A DNA stretch of 64,000 bases from CAZSAT01 sp964604675 (GTDB taxonomy: Bacteria; Myxococcota_A; UBA796; CAJQPC01), in NCBI GenBank assembly GCA_964604675.1, contig CAZSAT010000020.1, positions 16,736-80,735 on the forward strand, read 5' to 3'. Every line of letters starts with the position of its first letter. The first letter of the stretch is position 1. Position numbers and translations under genes: made by a program. The notes below the pieces were generated by a model. The model saw only the letters and a list, made by a program, of their open reading frames with translations, was not told the DNA's origin and made no database searches. Positions 16,803 to 24,316 of this stretch are shown one piece after another.

Positions 16803-17380
16803 TGGTACATGACGCCCCACGAGCCCTCCTTCTTCATCTCGTAGCTGTTGGACCACCCCACGATGCCGGTCTCGGCGTCGGTGAGCTGGAAGCGGATCAC
16901 CACGTAGTCGGCCTGGGTCTGCCCATCGGAGCTCGACAGGCTGCGGACCTCGCCCGTGAGGAAGTAGTCCGCGCCCGCGATCGAGGTGAGCTTCGCCGCG
17001 TCGGCCTGGCCGGAGCGCTTCAGCTCCCGCTCGGCGAGGATCTGCTGGGTGATCTCCCGGTTCAGCACCGCGAGCTTGCCCGCCGCGTTCTGCACCAGCA
17101 GATCGGTGATCAGCGTGGTGAAGATGTCCTGGTCGATCAGGAAGCGGCTGCGGTTGTTCACCGGCTCCACCGCGATGCGCGGCGCCCCCTCGAAGGCCGT
17201 GATCACGGGCGCGCCGACCAGCTCGCGACTCATCTCCTGGGCGACCGCGCGGATGTCGCGCGACTCCATGCCGGTGCCCTCGACCGCGCCGTACGCGTCG
17301 GGGTCGACGTAGGTCGTCTTCTTGGTCTTGACCCCGCAGCCCGCGACGAACAGGGCGGCGAGGACGATGACGATCCTCAT
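16799..17380 (-). CDS. lpoB: LpoB-like penicillin-binding protein activator, lipoprotein
   Basis: 193 residues from ATG 17380, with GGAGG (17385-17389 on the minus strand) 4 nt upstream. Lipoprotein signal MRIVIVLAALFVAGC. The domain shows the LpoB family pattern: GTGMESRDIRAVAQEMSREL, PVNNRSRFLIDQDIFTTLI, GADYFLTGEVRSLSSSDG, VRFQLTDAETGIVGWSNSYE and a C-terminal basic/aromatic tail. In E. coli LpoB spans from the outer membrane to stimulate PBP1b; a comparable job is inferred here. It lies 31 bp after the COG3014-like gene and is coupled to ycfL. Confidence 0.85.
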   Translation of the reverse strand: MRIVIVLAALFVAGCGVKTKKTTYVDPDAYGAVEGTGMESRDIRAVAQEMSRELVGAPVITAFEGAPRIAVEPVNNRSRFLIDQDIFTTLITDLLVQNAAGKLAVLNREITQQILAERELKRSGQADAAKLTSIAGADYFLTGEVRSLSSSDGQTQADYVVIRFQLTDAETGIVGWSNSYEMKKEGSWGVMYQ

Positions 17381-17411
17381 GTTTCCTCCAGGACTTGGAA
17401 CATACCCGCCC

Positions 17412-18893
17412 TCAGCGGGCCTCGATGCGGGAAGGCCCACCGGGCGACAGCGCGGGCACGAGCGCCACGAGCTGCCCCGAGGGGGGAGCCACCACCGTGT
17501 AGCTACGACCCGCCAGCCCGACCTCGTGCTCCCCCGGCTCCAGCCAGAGCGGCACCAGGTAGAGCTGATCGGGCAGCAGGCCCCACTGGCGGATGTCGGC
17601 TTCCGGTGTGGTCAACGCGCCGGTGACGAACACCCCGGCGCTCACGAGGTAGAGCGCGAGCGCCAGGTTCTGGTTGTCGGTCATGTGGGCGATGTCGCCC
17701 GCTTCGGCCAGGATCCAGGCGGTGGCGAAGCTCGTGTCCTTGTAGACAGCCTTGCCGCGCAGGAAGGAGTCGACCGCTCGGCTGCCGCGGGTGGTGGCCT
17801 GGTAGCTGTAGCTGTCGAGCGGGTCGATCTGGTCCGGAGCCCCGCCCACCACGATGGGCAGCGGCCCCTGCGGCGTGCGGCTGGTGCGGATCTGCAGGAG
17901 CTCCCCGTACTGGCCGGACTGCACCTTCCGTGGGCCCTTGCCGCGTTCGACGACGAGCACCACGCTGGGCGGCTCTTCGATGACGCGCTCGAGATCGATG
18001 GCCCGGGCTGCCAGCCGGTCGAGCACCTCCGGCGGAACCTCGGCGGCCGCCTCGGACCAGCCCGCGGCCAGGCTCTCCATGGCCTGGAGCGCCTTCTCGA
18101 AGTCCTTGTCGCTCCAGCGCTGGAGCTCCGGCAGCCTCTCCTTGCGGGGCAGGTTCCGGTGCACGTTGGCGATGTCGGTGGCCTGGCTGCGCGCTGCACG
18201 AACCGCTTCGACCGGGTCGCGCGCCGCCACGGTGAGGCCGGCCGGGAGGCCGGTGCGCAGCAGGACCCGCGCGTTCTGCACGTCGTCGTGGTGGCCTTCT
18301 CCCGGGATCCCGCTCAGCGCATCGGACAGCATGGCCGTGAGCTCGCGGGCGTAGAGCGCGTCGATGCCGCGGCCCATGGCCTGCTGCGCGTTCGCCTGCT
18401 CGCGCTCGGTGGCGTAGGCCAGCGCCTGCAGCACGTAGCCGGCCACGAAGTCGCTCCGGTAGCGCTCCTCGGTGGAGCCCGCGTCGGAGATCACCGCGGA
18501 CTTGTACATGGCCAGGGCGTTGTCGGTGTCGCCGCGCTGGTGGAGCAGCAGCCCCAGGTCGAGGAAGGCGCCGAGCTTCTCGTAGGGCTCGCCCTTCCAC
18601 TCCTTCTTCGCCTCACGCCCCACCATCGCCCGGAACTCGCCCTCGGCCGTGAAGTCCTGCATCTGCGCCACGGCGACCCTCAGCGCCTTCTCGGCGAGGT
18701 CCGTGTCACCCTGGGCGTGCGCCATGCTCGCGAGGCGCAGGCTGTGCAGGGCCTGCTCGTTGCCCTCCTCCATGGCCAGGGCCTGCTGACGCTCGAGCGC
18801 GGACTGTTCCTGGCCGACCGCGTAGGCCTGCTCGGGGGGGAGGGGTTTCTTGCACGAGAATGCAACTAAAGTGAGGAGGAGGACTTTCCGCAT
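17412..18893 (-). CDS. COG3014-like TPR lipoprotein, first gene of the lpoB operon
   Basis: 493 residues. Lipoprotein-like signal MRKVLLLTLVAFSC with Cys14. Residues 40-260 are helical with TPR-like units (LALALYLVS, LDLGLLLHQRGDTDNALAMY, YVLQALAYATEREQAN). The middle contains VVLVVERGKGPRKVQSGQYG and a PEGA-like end (LVPLWLEPGEHEVGLAGRSY). The arrangement COG3014-family lipoprotein, lpoB, ycfL is a known neighbourhood in Vibrio and Shewanella relatives, so the operon seems conserved across phyla. Its molecular role is unknown. It is divergent from the metalloprotease gene, 27 bp apart. Confidence 0.75.
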   Translation of the reverse strand: MRKVLLLTLVAFSCKKPLPPEQAYAVGQEQSALERQQALAMEEGNEQALHSLRLASMAHAQGDTDLAEKALRVAVAQMQDFTAEGEFRAMVGREAKKEWKGEPYEKLGAFLDLGLLLHQRGDTDNALAMYKSAVISDAGSTEERYRSDFVAGYVLQALAYATEREQANAQQAMGRGIDALYARELTAMLSDALSGIPGEGHHDDVQNARVLLRTGLPAGLTVAARDPVEAVRAARSQATDIANVHRNLPRKERLPELQRWSDKDFEKALQAMESLAAGWSEAAAEVPPEVLDRLAARAIDLERVIEEPPSVVLVVERGKGPRKVQSGQYGELLQIRTSRTPQGPLPIVVGGAPDQIDPLDSYSYQATTRGSRAVDSFLRGKAVYKDTSFATAWILAEAGDIAHMTDNQNLALALYLVSAGVFVTGALTTPEADIRQWGLLPDQLYLVPLWLEPGEHEVGLAGRSYTVVAPPSGQLVALVPALSPGGPSRIEAR

Positions 18894-18906
18894 CGTCCGT
18901 GGGGCC

Positions 18907-18912
18907 TATCCT
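18907..18912 (+). promoter_or_regulatory. Possible -10 element TATCCT, 8 nt before ATG 18921
   Basis: The plus strand reads CCTATCCTGAGACGCG then ATG, without a Shine-Dalgarno sequence. Leaderless or nearly leaderless start predicted. Confidence 0.35.
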
Positions 18913-18920
18913 GAGACGCG

Positions 18921-19919
18921 ATGATGGGAACCCGCCTGCTCCTGCTGCTCTTCACCCTGCTCGCCGGGCTCGGGCCGGGCGTGGCGGAGGCGCAGGAGAT
19001 GCGCTCCCTGAACGCCGTGGCGGCGGTCGAGCGGCCCCCGGTGCCCGAGGGCTGGATCACCGACTCGGGCCTGCACGCGCTGGTGCATGTGCCGTCGGAG
19101 GATCTGCGCGTGGGGCAGCGTCTCAGCGAGCACGCCGAGCGGAGCATCCCGCGCATCGCCCGCGAGCTCGCGTTGCCCACCGGGCCACGGATGTCGATCT
19201 ACCTCTCGGACTCCGAGCGCCGCTTCGGGGAGCTGCAGCCGGGGGATCCCCCGTCCTGGGCCGATGGAACCGCGTACCCCACCCGCGGCCTGATCTTCCT
19301 GAAGAGCCCCCGGATCCGTCCCGGGACCCACAAGCCGCTCACCCAGGTGCTCGACCACGAGATCGTGCACGTGCTGCTCGGCCAGGCCTTTGCGCCGGAG
19401 CCCACCCCGCGCTGGCTGCAGGAGGGTCTGGCCCAGTGGCTCAGCGGCGAGGCCACCCCCGACAAGACCCGCACCGTGCAGCGCGCGGGCACGCTCATCG
19501 CACTCGCGGATCTCGCGGACGGCTTCCCGGCGGACCCCGTGCGCGCGGACCTCGCCTACGCCGAGAGCGTGGAGTTCATCAAGCTGTTGGCCCACGACCA
19601 CGGGGTGGAGTCGGTGCAGGCGCTGATCGCGTCGCTCGCCCGGGACGAGCCCTTCCCGCGGGCCTTCCGCGCCGCCTTCGGGCGATCCGTGGCCGAGGTC
19701 GACGCCCAGTTCCAGGCCGAGTTCAGCCGCGCCAACTGGACGCAGGCCTTCGGCGTGGACTCGGCGATCTGGTGGGGCAGCGGGGGCTTCGTGCTCTTCG
19801 GTGGCTGGATCGCCGTGCGCCTCCGCAACCGCCGCACCCTTCGGCGCTGGGCGCGGGAGGAGGCGGCCGAGGACGCGCTCTACGCGGCGATCGAAGCGGG
19901 GCTCGGGCCGCGGGCCTGA
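18921..19919 (+). CDS. Membrane-anchored metalloprotease (gluzincin-like, peptidase MA type)
   Basis: 332 residues. Signal peptide MMGTRLLLLLFTLLAGLGPGVAEA. The zinc motif H146-E-I-V-H150 is followed 18 residues later by E168 in LQEGLAQW, the spacing of gluzincins and of peptidase-MA-like domains. Upstream, RMSIYLSDSERRFGEL and GLIFLKSP match the usual N-terminal half of that fold. A membrane segment lies at about 273-292 (IWWGSGGFVLFGGWIAV) and an Arg-rich cytoplasmic tail follows. Substrate unknown. The next plus-strand gene (19952) may be co-transcribed. Confidence 0.78.
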   Translation: MMGTRLLLLLFTLLAGLGPGVAEAQEMRSLNAVAAVERPPVPEGWITDSGLHALVHVPSEDLRVGQRLSEHAERSIPRIARELALPTGPRMSIYLSDSERRFGELQPGDPPSWADGTAYPTRGLIFLKSPRIRPGTHKPLTQVLDHEIVHVLLGQAFAPEPTPRWLQEGLAQWLSGEATPDKTRTVQRAGTLIALADLADGFPADPVRADLAYAESVEFIKLLAHDHGVESVQALIASLARDEPFPRAFRAAFGRSVAEVDAQFQAEFSRANWTQAFGVDSAIWWGSGGFVLFGGWIAVRLRNRRTLRRWAREEAAEDALYAAIEAGLGPRA

Positions 19920-19928
19920 CTCCGGCGG

Positions 19929-19934
19929 TAGCAT
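19929..19934 (+). promoter_or_regulatory. Possible -10 element TAGCAT before the Ig-like lipoprotein
   Basis: TAGCAT ends 17 nt before ATG 19952, with AGGAGG in between; same layout as at 12050 and 32031. Confidence 0.3.
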
Positions 19935-19951
19935 GGCCGGCAGGAGGTTCG

Positions 19952-20659
19952 ATGCTGCTGGCCCTGATGCTGTCCTGCGAGGACCCCGCGCCGCCCCCCG
20001 TGGCGCCGCCGCCCACCAAGGCGCCCCTGGACACCGGGGTGATCGCGGACGCCGAGGAGGTCGAGGCCCCCCGCGAGGCGAACCGCCGGCCCAGGTTCCA
20101 GCGGCTCGAGGTCAAGCCCGAACAGCCCACGGTCGAGTCCACGATCGACGCGAAGGTCGAGGTCAAGGACCCCGACGGCGACCTCGTGGACGTGGACCTG
20201 TACTGGTACGTCAACGACGAGCAGGTGGGCGGCAACGGCCGCCAGCTCACGTCGACCCACTTCAAGAAGGGCGACGTGGTGGTGCTGAAGGCCGAGGTCT
20301 CCGACGGCGTGAACCGCTACGAGAAGGCCGCCGAGCCGGTCACCGTGGTCAACTCCAGCCCGTCGATCACGATCCCGCGGAACGTCACCAGCATCGACGG
20401 GTTGCAGCTGGCGGGCACGGATCCGGACGACGATGAGCTCACGTGGCGGGTGGAGGAAGCGCCGCCGGGCTTCACGATCTCCACGCAGGGGAAGGTGTCC
20501 TACAAGGGCTCGATGGACGTGACCGAGACCACGGTCTACACCACGCGCATCGTGGCCGAGGACGACTCCGGGGACTTCGCGGTGTGGGAGATGGGCCTGA
20601 CGGTGGAGGCCGCCACGCAGCCGACGAAGAGCTACACCCGGCCGGCCGAGGACGGGTAG
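19952..20659 (+). CDS. Ig-like domain lipoprotein
   Basis: 235 residues; ATG 19952 is 4 nt after AGGAGG-T. Lipoprotein signal MLLALMLSC with Cys9, then a Pro-rich spacer ending in LDTGVIADAEE. Residues 50-135 form an Ig-like module (LEVKPEQPTVESTIDAKVEV, DPDGDLVDVDLYWYVNDEQ, HFKKGDVVVLKAEVSDG, PVTVVNSSPSI). Its strand pattern matches the repeats of the giant lipoprotein at 48803-55744 but lacks their cysteine pair. A second cadherin/Ig-like half follows (LAGTDPDDDELTWRVEEAPPGF). Probably a surface-exposed structural or adhesive protein. Confidence 0.7.
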   Translation: MLLALMLSCEDPAPPPVAPPPTKAPLDTGVIADAEEVEAPREANRRPRFQRLEVKPEQPTVESTIDAKVEVKDPDGDLVDVDLYWYVNDEQVGGNGRQLTSTHFKKGDVVVLKAEVSDGVNRYEKAAEPVTVVNSSPSITIPRNVTSIDGLQLAGTDPDDDELTWRVEEAPPGFTISTQGKVSYKGSMDVTETTVYTTRIVAEDDSGDFAVWEMGLTVEAATQPTKSYTRPAEDG

Positions 20660-20661
20660 CT

Positions 20662-20688
20662 GGGCGGTTCGTCAGGAACGAACCGCCC
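20662..20688. terminator. Hairpin terminator after the Ig-like lipoprotein
   Basis: Perfect 11-bp stem (GGGCGGTTCGT pairing with ACGAACCGCCC) with a 5-nt loop, 2 bp after the stop codon. It is followed by C-rich rather than T-rich sequence. Confidence 0.6.
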
Positions 20689-20760
20689 CCGCGCGCACCG
20701 CGCGCGGCGGCCGAAGGCCGGGGGGAGCGCGCCCAGCGCGCGGTGCGGGGGCCGGCCCCC
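20689..20760. repeat. GC-rich inverted-repeat spacer
   Basis: Near-continuous G/C sequence holding nested inverted repeats: CCGCGCGCACCGCGCGC near 20688-20704 can pair with GCGCGCGGTGCGGG near 20736-20749, GGCC-GAA-GGCC lies inside, and 20747-20760 is a perfect 14-nt palindrome (GGGGGCCGGCCCCC). No coding potential. It may be a REP-like element; no second copy is in the window. Confidence 0.4.
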
Positions 20761-20772
20761 GCAGGAGACAGT

Positions 20773-20808
20773 AGTTGAAAGGGCTCGTTACTTACGAGCC
20801 TGTCAACT
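20773..20808. terminator. Two-part hairpin at the 3' end of udk
   Basis: Outer stem AGTTGA/TCAACT and inner stem GGCTCGT/ACGAGCC around the loop TACTT. It overlaps the udk stop codon and faces the plus-strand genes, so it could end transcription from both sides. Confidence 0.5.
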
Positions 20809-21385
20809 AGCCGATCGCCTCCAGCAAGCTGTCGACAGCAGCCTGCAGGGGGCCTCCCCCGTCGAGCACGAGGCTGGCGCGCTGCCGCGACGGGGCGACG
20901 AACCGCTCGTGCATGGGACGGACGGTCGCCAGGTACTGGTCGAGCACGCTCTCCGCGGTCCGACCTCGCTCGACCAGGTCCCGGCGCAAGCGCCTGGCCA
21001 GCCGAAGGTCGCTCGGGGCGTGCACGTAGACCCGGAGGTCGAAGCGCTCCGCCAGCTGCGGGTCGGCCAGCACGAGGATGCCCTCCACCACCAGCACGTC
21101 GGGCGCATGCAGGCGTTCGGTCCGATCCTGGCGGCGGTGGCTCGCGAAGTCGTACACCGGGAGCTCGGTCTGCCCCTGGGAACGGAGCTCGTCGAGGTTC
21201 TGCACGAGCCGGGCGCTGTCGAGGGCATCGGGGTGGTCGTAGTTGAAGCCCCGCGGCTCGGGCACGTCGCGGTAGTAGCGGTCGTGGCTCAGGAGCGCGG
21301 CGCGTGCACCCAGGGCGCCGACGACGTGGCGCGCGATGGTGGTCTTGCCGGAGGCGGTGCCACCGGCGATTCCGACGAGCATCAT
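20807..21385 (-). CDS. udk: Uridine kinase
   Basis: 192 residues, close to the usual length of about 200. P-loop GIAGGTASGKTT at residues 5-16, then SHDRYYRD, NYDHPDALD, VYDFASHRR, VVEGILVLADPQL and the lid-like RLARRLRRDLVERGRTAESV. These are the motifs of uridine/cytidine kinases that phosphorylate uridine to UMP in pyrimidine salvage. Tandem ATG codons at 21385 and 21382; the first is used. The start lies 4 bp after the stop of the lipoprotein gene at 21390-22064, so the two are probably co-transcribed. Confidence 0.93.
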   Translation of the reverse strand: MMLVGIAGGTASGKTTIARHVVGALGARAALLSHDRYYRDVPEPRGFNYDHPDALDSARLVQNLDELRSQGQTELPVYDFASHRRQDRTERLHAPDVLVVEGILVLADPQLAERFDLRVYVHAPSDLRLARRLRRDLVERGRTAESVLDQYLATVRPMHERFVAPSRQRASLVLDGGGPLQAAVDSLLEAIG

Positions 21386-21389
21386 CCTG

Positions 21390-22064
21390 CTATTCGGGCG
21401 GCTGCGAGGCGGCGACCTGGTCGCGCGAGCCCTCCGCGCCCGTTGCGCTGTCCAGCGGCGCGGGCCCGGGCTCCTCGTCGACCTGCTTGGTGCCGGAGGC
21501 GCTGCCCTGGTCGGCCGCGATCACGCTGGCGCGCGAGCCCCACGCGAAGCTCACGACGTCGTCGCCATAGGGCGAGCGGATCTGCACACCGTCCTGGATC
21601 CATTCGGCGTCGTGCCGCCTGGAGTACGCCACCGCGAGGTCGAGATCGCCGGAGTGGCTGCCTTCGAGGTAGCTCGCCAGCAGCCCGGAGAGCGCCCCGT
21701 AGGGCTCGAAGCACGCGTCGTCCGCGCAGCCCGCGAGGGCGCCCACCGCCGCATCGATCGCCAGCAGATCGGCGGTGCTCGTGACCTCGATGACGCCGGC
21801 GGACTCGGCCACCAAAGCGGCGACTGGGGCGCTGAGGTCGCCTTCTGCCGCCATGGCTTCGCCCACGGCCAGGTAGGCCTGGACGAGCGGCTCCAGCAAG
21901 GGATCGCCGCAGCAGTGGAGCGGGCGGCGCATGTACGGCGCTGGCTCGGGTGCGGGGACGGGGGCCTTGCTCTTGGCCACCGGTTCGGTCAGAACCGGCT
22001 CTTCGATCTCCACGGCAGAGGTAGCGGGCTGCCCACAGGCTGCCAACAGAACGAAGGGGCGCAT
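21390..22064 (-). CDS. Hypothetical lipoprotein, 224 aa
   Basis: The lipobox lies very near the start: MRPFVLLAAC, Cys10. A Pro/Glu/Val spacer leads to HCCGD and a helical domain (about 55-160: LLEPLVQAYLAVGEAMAAEG, APVAALVAESAGV, YGALSGLLASYLEGS) that recalls the four-helix DUF3347 family, though the match is by eye and uncertain. Two cysteine pairs (CC and CADDAC) may form disulfides or bind metal. The C-terminal 40 residues are low-complexity. The site TAGGGT 6 nt before the ATG, with no Shine-Dalgarno sequence, suggests a leaderless mRNA. Upstream partner of udk. Confidence 0.6.
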   Translation of the reverse strand: MRPFVLLAACGQPATSAVEIEEPVLTEPVAKSKAPVPAPEPAPYMRRPLHCCGDPLLEPLVQAYLAVGEAMAAEGDLSAPVAALVAESAGVIEVTSTADLLAIDAAVGALAGCADDACFEPYGALSGLLASYLEGSHSGDLDLAVAYSRRHDAEWIQDGVQIRSPYGDDVVSFAWGSRASVIAADQGSASGTKQVDEEPGPAPLDSATGAEGSRDQVAASQPPE

Positions 22065-22070
22065 TCCTGG

Positions 22071-22099
22071 ACCCTAACAGGTCGATTCTTTGGCTGGAA
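22071..22099 (-). promoter_or_regulatory. Promoter TTCCAG-17-TAGGGT, leaderless layout
   Basis: On the minus strand TTCCAG (22099-22094), 17 nt, and TAGGGT (22076-22071) end 6 nt before ATG 22064. No Shine-Dalgarno sequence separates the -10 from the ATG. Confidence 0.45.
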
Positions 22100-22146
22100 G
22101 GCGCTTTCTCCCCGAACCGCACGCACGCGGCGCTTCAGCCCACCGT

Positions 22147-22476
22147 TCAGCCCGCGGTGATCGTGGCGCGCAGCGTGGCGCCCGGGTGCACCTCGAGCTC
22201 CTTGGCCTGCACCTCTCCGTGCACGGTCCCGGTCCGCTCGATCACGAGCCGGTCGCGCACGATCAGCTTTCCGTCCACCGTTCCCGACACCACCACGCGG
22301 GCGGCATCCACCTCGCCCTGCAGGCGCCCGGGCTCGCCGATCTCGAGCAGGTCGTCGGTGTAGATGCGGCCCTCGAAGTGGCCGTCGAGGCGAACGCGGC
22401 CTTCGAACGCGAGCTCGCCGCTGTAGTGTGCGCCGCGCCCCAGCAGAGCGTTCAGCGGCGCTTCGTCGCGGGCCAT
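22147..22476 (-). CDS. Bactofilin (polymer-forming cytoskeletal protein)
   Basis: 109 residues. After a 10-residue N-terminus comes a single right-handed beta-helix of short repeating rungs: SGELAFEGRVRLDGHFEGRI, LEIGEPGRLQGEVDAARVVV, GTVDGKLIVRDRLVIERTGTVHG, with the tail ATITAG. This is the bactofilin (DUF583) signature. In Myxococcus bactofilins form filaments that, with ParA/ParB-associated proteins, position chromosome origins. Here the gene starts 6 bp after the parB stop, which strongly supports that role. Confidence 0.92.
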   Translation of the reverse strand: MARDEAPLNALLGRGAHYSGELAFEGRVRLDGHFEGRIYTDDLLEIGEPGRLQGEVDAARVVVSGTVDGKLIVRDRLVIERTGTVHGEVQAKELEVHPGATLRATITAG

Positions 22477-22482
22477 GGGGGC

Positions 22483-23373
22483 TTAGCGGTCGCCGCGGAG
22501 GCGCGTGATCAGCCGATCGAGCTCCTCGTCGTCGCCGTAGTCGATCACGATGCGGCCGCCGCCCTTGCTGCGCGGCTTCACGGCCACGCCCGTGCCCAGC
22601 GATCGGGTGAGCAGCTCGCTGGCGTAGGTGACGACCTCCCCGCGGCGCTGGGCGACCTTCACGGTGCGCTTCACGTTGGCGCGCTGCTTGACGAGGCGCT
22701 CGGTGGCGCGCACGGAGAGGCCGGCCGCGAGCACCTTCGAGACGATGCGCCGCAGCACCTCGCTGTCGTCGACGCCGAGCAGGGCCTTGGCGTGGCCCTG
22801 GCTGAGCCGTCCGTCGCTCACGAGGTCGAGGCACCAGGCCGGGAGCTTCAGCAGGCGCAGGCTGTTGGCGACCGAGGAGCGGTCCTTGCCGACCCGCTCC
22901 GCGACCTCGGACTGGGTGTAGCCGTAGTCCGCCTGCAGGCGCTGGAAGCCGCGCGCGAGCTCGACGGGATCGAGGTCTTCACGCTGGAGGTTCTCGACCA
23001 GCGCGAGCTCGAGCGTGATGGCGGCGTCGGTGGTGTCGTGCACGACCACGGGCACGTCGGTGAGCCCGGCCAGGCCGGCGGCCCGGTAGCGGCGTTCCCC
23101 GGCGATGAGGACGTAGCCGTCGCCGCTCTTCCGCACGAGCAGCGGGGTGAGCACGCCGTGCTCGCGGATGCTGGCGGCGAGCTCTTCCAGCGCGGCGGGG
23201 TCGAAGCGCGTGCGCGGTTGCTCGGGGTTCGGGGTGATGCGATCGAGGGCCACCGTGGCCAGTCCGCTGGGCTCCTCGACGACCACGGGGGCGAAGACGT
23301 CGTCGGGGATCAGAGCGGCCAGACCGCGTCCGAGGGGGCTCTTGCCGTTCGTGCCGTTGGTGGCGGTGCTCAT
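22483..23373 (-). CDS. parB: Chromosome-partitioning protein ParB
   Basis: 296 residues. N-terminal LGRGLAALIPDD, the arginine patch AGERRYRAAGLAG of the CTP-binding domain (about 93-105), a helix-turn-helix (TQSEVAERVGKDRSSVANSL, about 153-172) that reads parS, and a C-terminal dimerisation region ending DYGDDEELDRLITRLRG. ParB loads on parS palindromes and slides along DNA as a CTP-dependent clamp. ATG 23373 overlaps the parA stop (ATGA). Three parS sites lie within 4 kb upstream. Confidence 0.96.
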   Translation of the reverse strand: MSTATNGTNGKSPLGRGLAALIPDDVFAPVVVEEPSGLATVALDRITPNPEQPRTRFDPAALEELAASIREHGVLTPLLVRKSGDGYVLIAGERRYRAAGLAGLTDVPVVVHDTTDAAITLELALVENLQREDLDPVELARGFQRLQADYGYTQSEVAERVGKDRSSVANSLRLLKLPAWCLDLVSDGRLSQGHAKALLGVDDSEVLRRIVSKVLAAGLSVRATERLVKQRANVKRTVKVAQRRGEVVTYASELLTRSLGTGVAVKPRSKGGGRIVIDYGDDEELDRLITRLRGDR

Positions 23374-24161
23374 GAGGCTTCCTGCAGGCTCTTGGGGCGG
23401 GGATGGCGGGCGATGATCTCGGTCGCGAGGGCCTGGTAGGCCTTGGCGCCCGCGCAGTCCGGGTCGTAGGCCACGATGGGCTTGCCGTGGGACGGCGCCT
23501 CACCGAGCCGCACGTTGCGCGGGATCGAGGCCTGGAACACCTCGCCCTTGAACACGCCGCGGACCTGCTCTTCGACGGTCCGACAGAGGTTGTTGCGCGT
23601 GTCGAGCATCGTCAACACGATGCCTTCCCGGCGGAGCTTGGGGTTCAGGCCACGCTGGACCTGGACCATCGTGCGGAGCAGGTCGCCCAGCCCCTCCATG
23701 GCGTAGTACTCGGCCTGGACGGGGATGAGCACGCCGTCGGATGCGGCGAAGGCGTTCACCGTGAGGAAGCCGAGCGAGGGCGGGCAGTCCATCAGGATGA
23801 AGTCGTAGTCGAGCTGGGCCTCGCGCAGGGCCTCGGCCAGGCGGCGTTCGCGCCCTTCGGCGGACGTCAGCTCCACCTCGACCCCGACGAGCGCGGGGGT
23901 GGCCGGGGCGAGGTGGAGGTTGTCCAGCGCGGTCGGGCGCAGCACACTCCGAAGCTCCCGGAAGCCGAGCAGCACATCGGCGATGCCCATGTCCTGCTCT
24001 TCCTTCGGGAGGCCCAGACCCGAGGACGCGTTGCCCTGTGGGTCGAGGTCGACGAGGAGGGTGGGGTGCCCGGCGTCGGCAAGACAGGCCGCGACGTTGA
24101 CCGTCGTGGTCGTCTTGCCGACGCCGCCCTTCTGGTTGGAGACAGCGATCACGTGGGACAT
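23370..24161 (-). CDS. parA: Chromosome-partitioning ATPase ParA
   Basis: 263 residues from ATG 24161; a longer in-frame reading to 24317 would begin inside a parS site (it reads MFHVER) and is rejected. Deviant Walker A NQKGGVGKTTTTVNVA at residues 8-23, LVDLDPQGNASSGLG, Walker B-like ILMDCPPSLGFLT, and IPRNVRLGEAPSHGKPI near the end: a standard small ParA/Soj that binds DNA with ATP and is stimulated by ParB. It has its own promoter at 24249-24277, 87 nt upstream. Confidence 0.96.
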   Translation of the reverse strand: MSHVIAVSNQKGGVGKTTTTVNVAACLADAGHPTLLVDLDPQGNASSGLGLPKEEQDMGIADVLLGFRELRSVLRPTALDNLHLAPATPALVGVEVELTSAEGRERRLAEALREAQLDYDFILMDCPPSLGFLTVNAFAASDGVLIPVQAEYYAMEGLGDLLRTMVQVQRGLNPKLRREGIVLTMLDTRNNLCRTVEEQVRGVFKGEVFQASIPRNVRLGEAPSHGKPIVAYDPDCAGAKAYQALATEIIARHPRPKSLQEAS

Positions 24162-24248
24162 GGGGGGATGCCTGTGAGCTGCGGGGTGGGGGGAGAGGAA
24201 CGGGGGAGATGTTCCTCGGGGGGAGTGTCCCGGGGAGGGACTGGAGGG

Positions 24249-24277
24249 ACGATAGTGCGCTTCTCTTGACGAGGCAA
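24249..24277 (-). promoter_or_regulatory. Promoter of parA-parB-bactofilin
   Basis: On the minus strand TTGCCT (24277-24272), 17-nt spacer, TATCGT (24254-24249). A good sigma70-like match in the 155-bp spacer between rsmG and parA, 25 bp downstream of a parS site. Confidence 0.5.
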
Positions 24278-24285
24278 GACCTACC

Positions 24286-24301
24286 GTCCAGTTTTCTGGA
24301 C
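24286..24301. terminator. Small hairpin abutting parS
   Basis: GTCCAG-TTTT-CTGGAC, a perfect 6-bp stem directly next to the parS site at 24302-24315. It lies just after the rsmG stop, so it could attenuate read-through into parA. Confidence 0.35.
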
Positions 24302-24315
24302 GTTCCACGTGGAAC
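24302..24315. promoter_or_regulatory. parS site 1
   Basis: GTTCCACGTGGAAC, the 14-bp palindrome bound by ParB, in the rsmG-parA spacer. Confidence 0.92.
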
Positions 24316-24316
24316 A

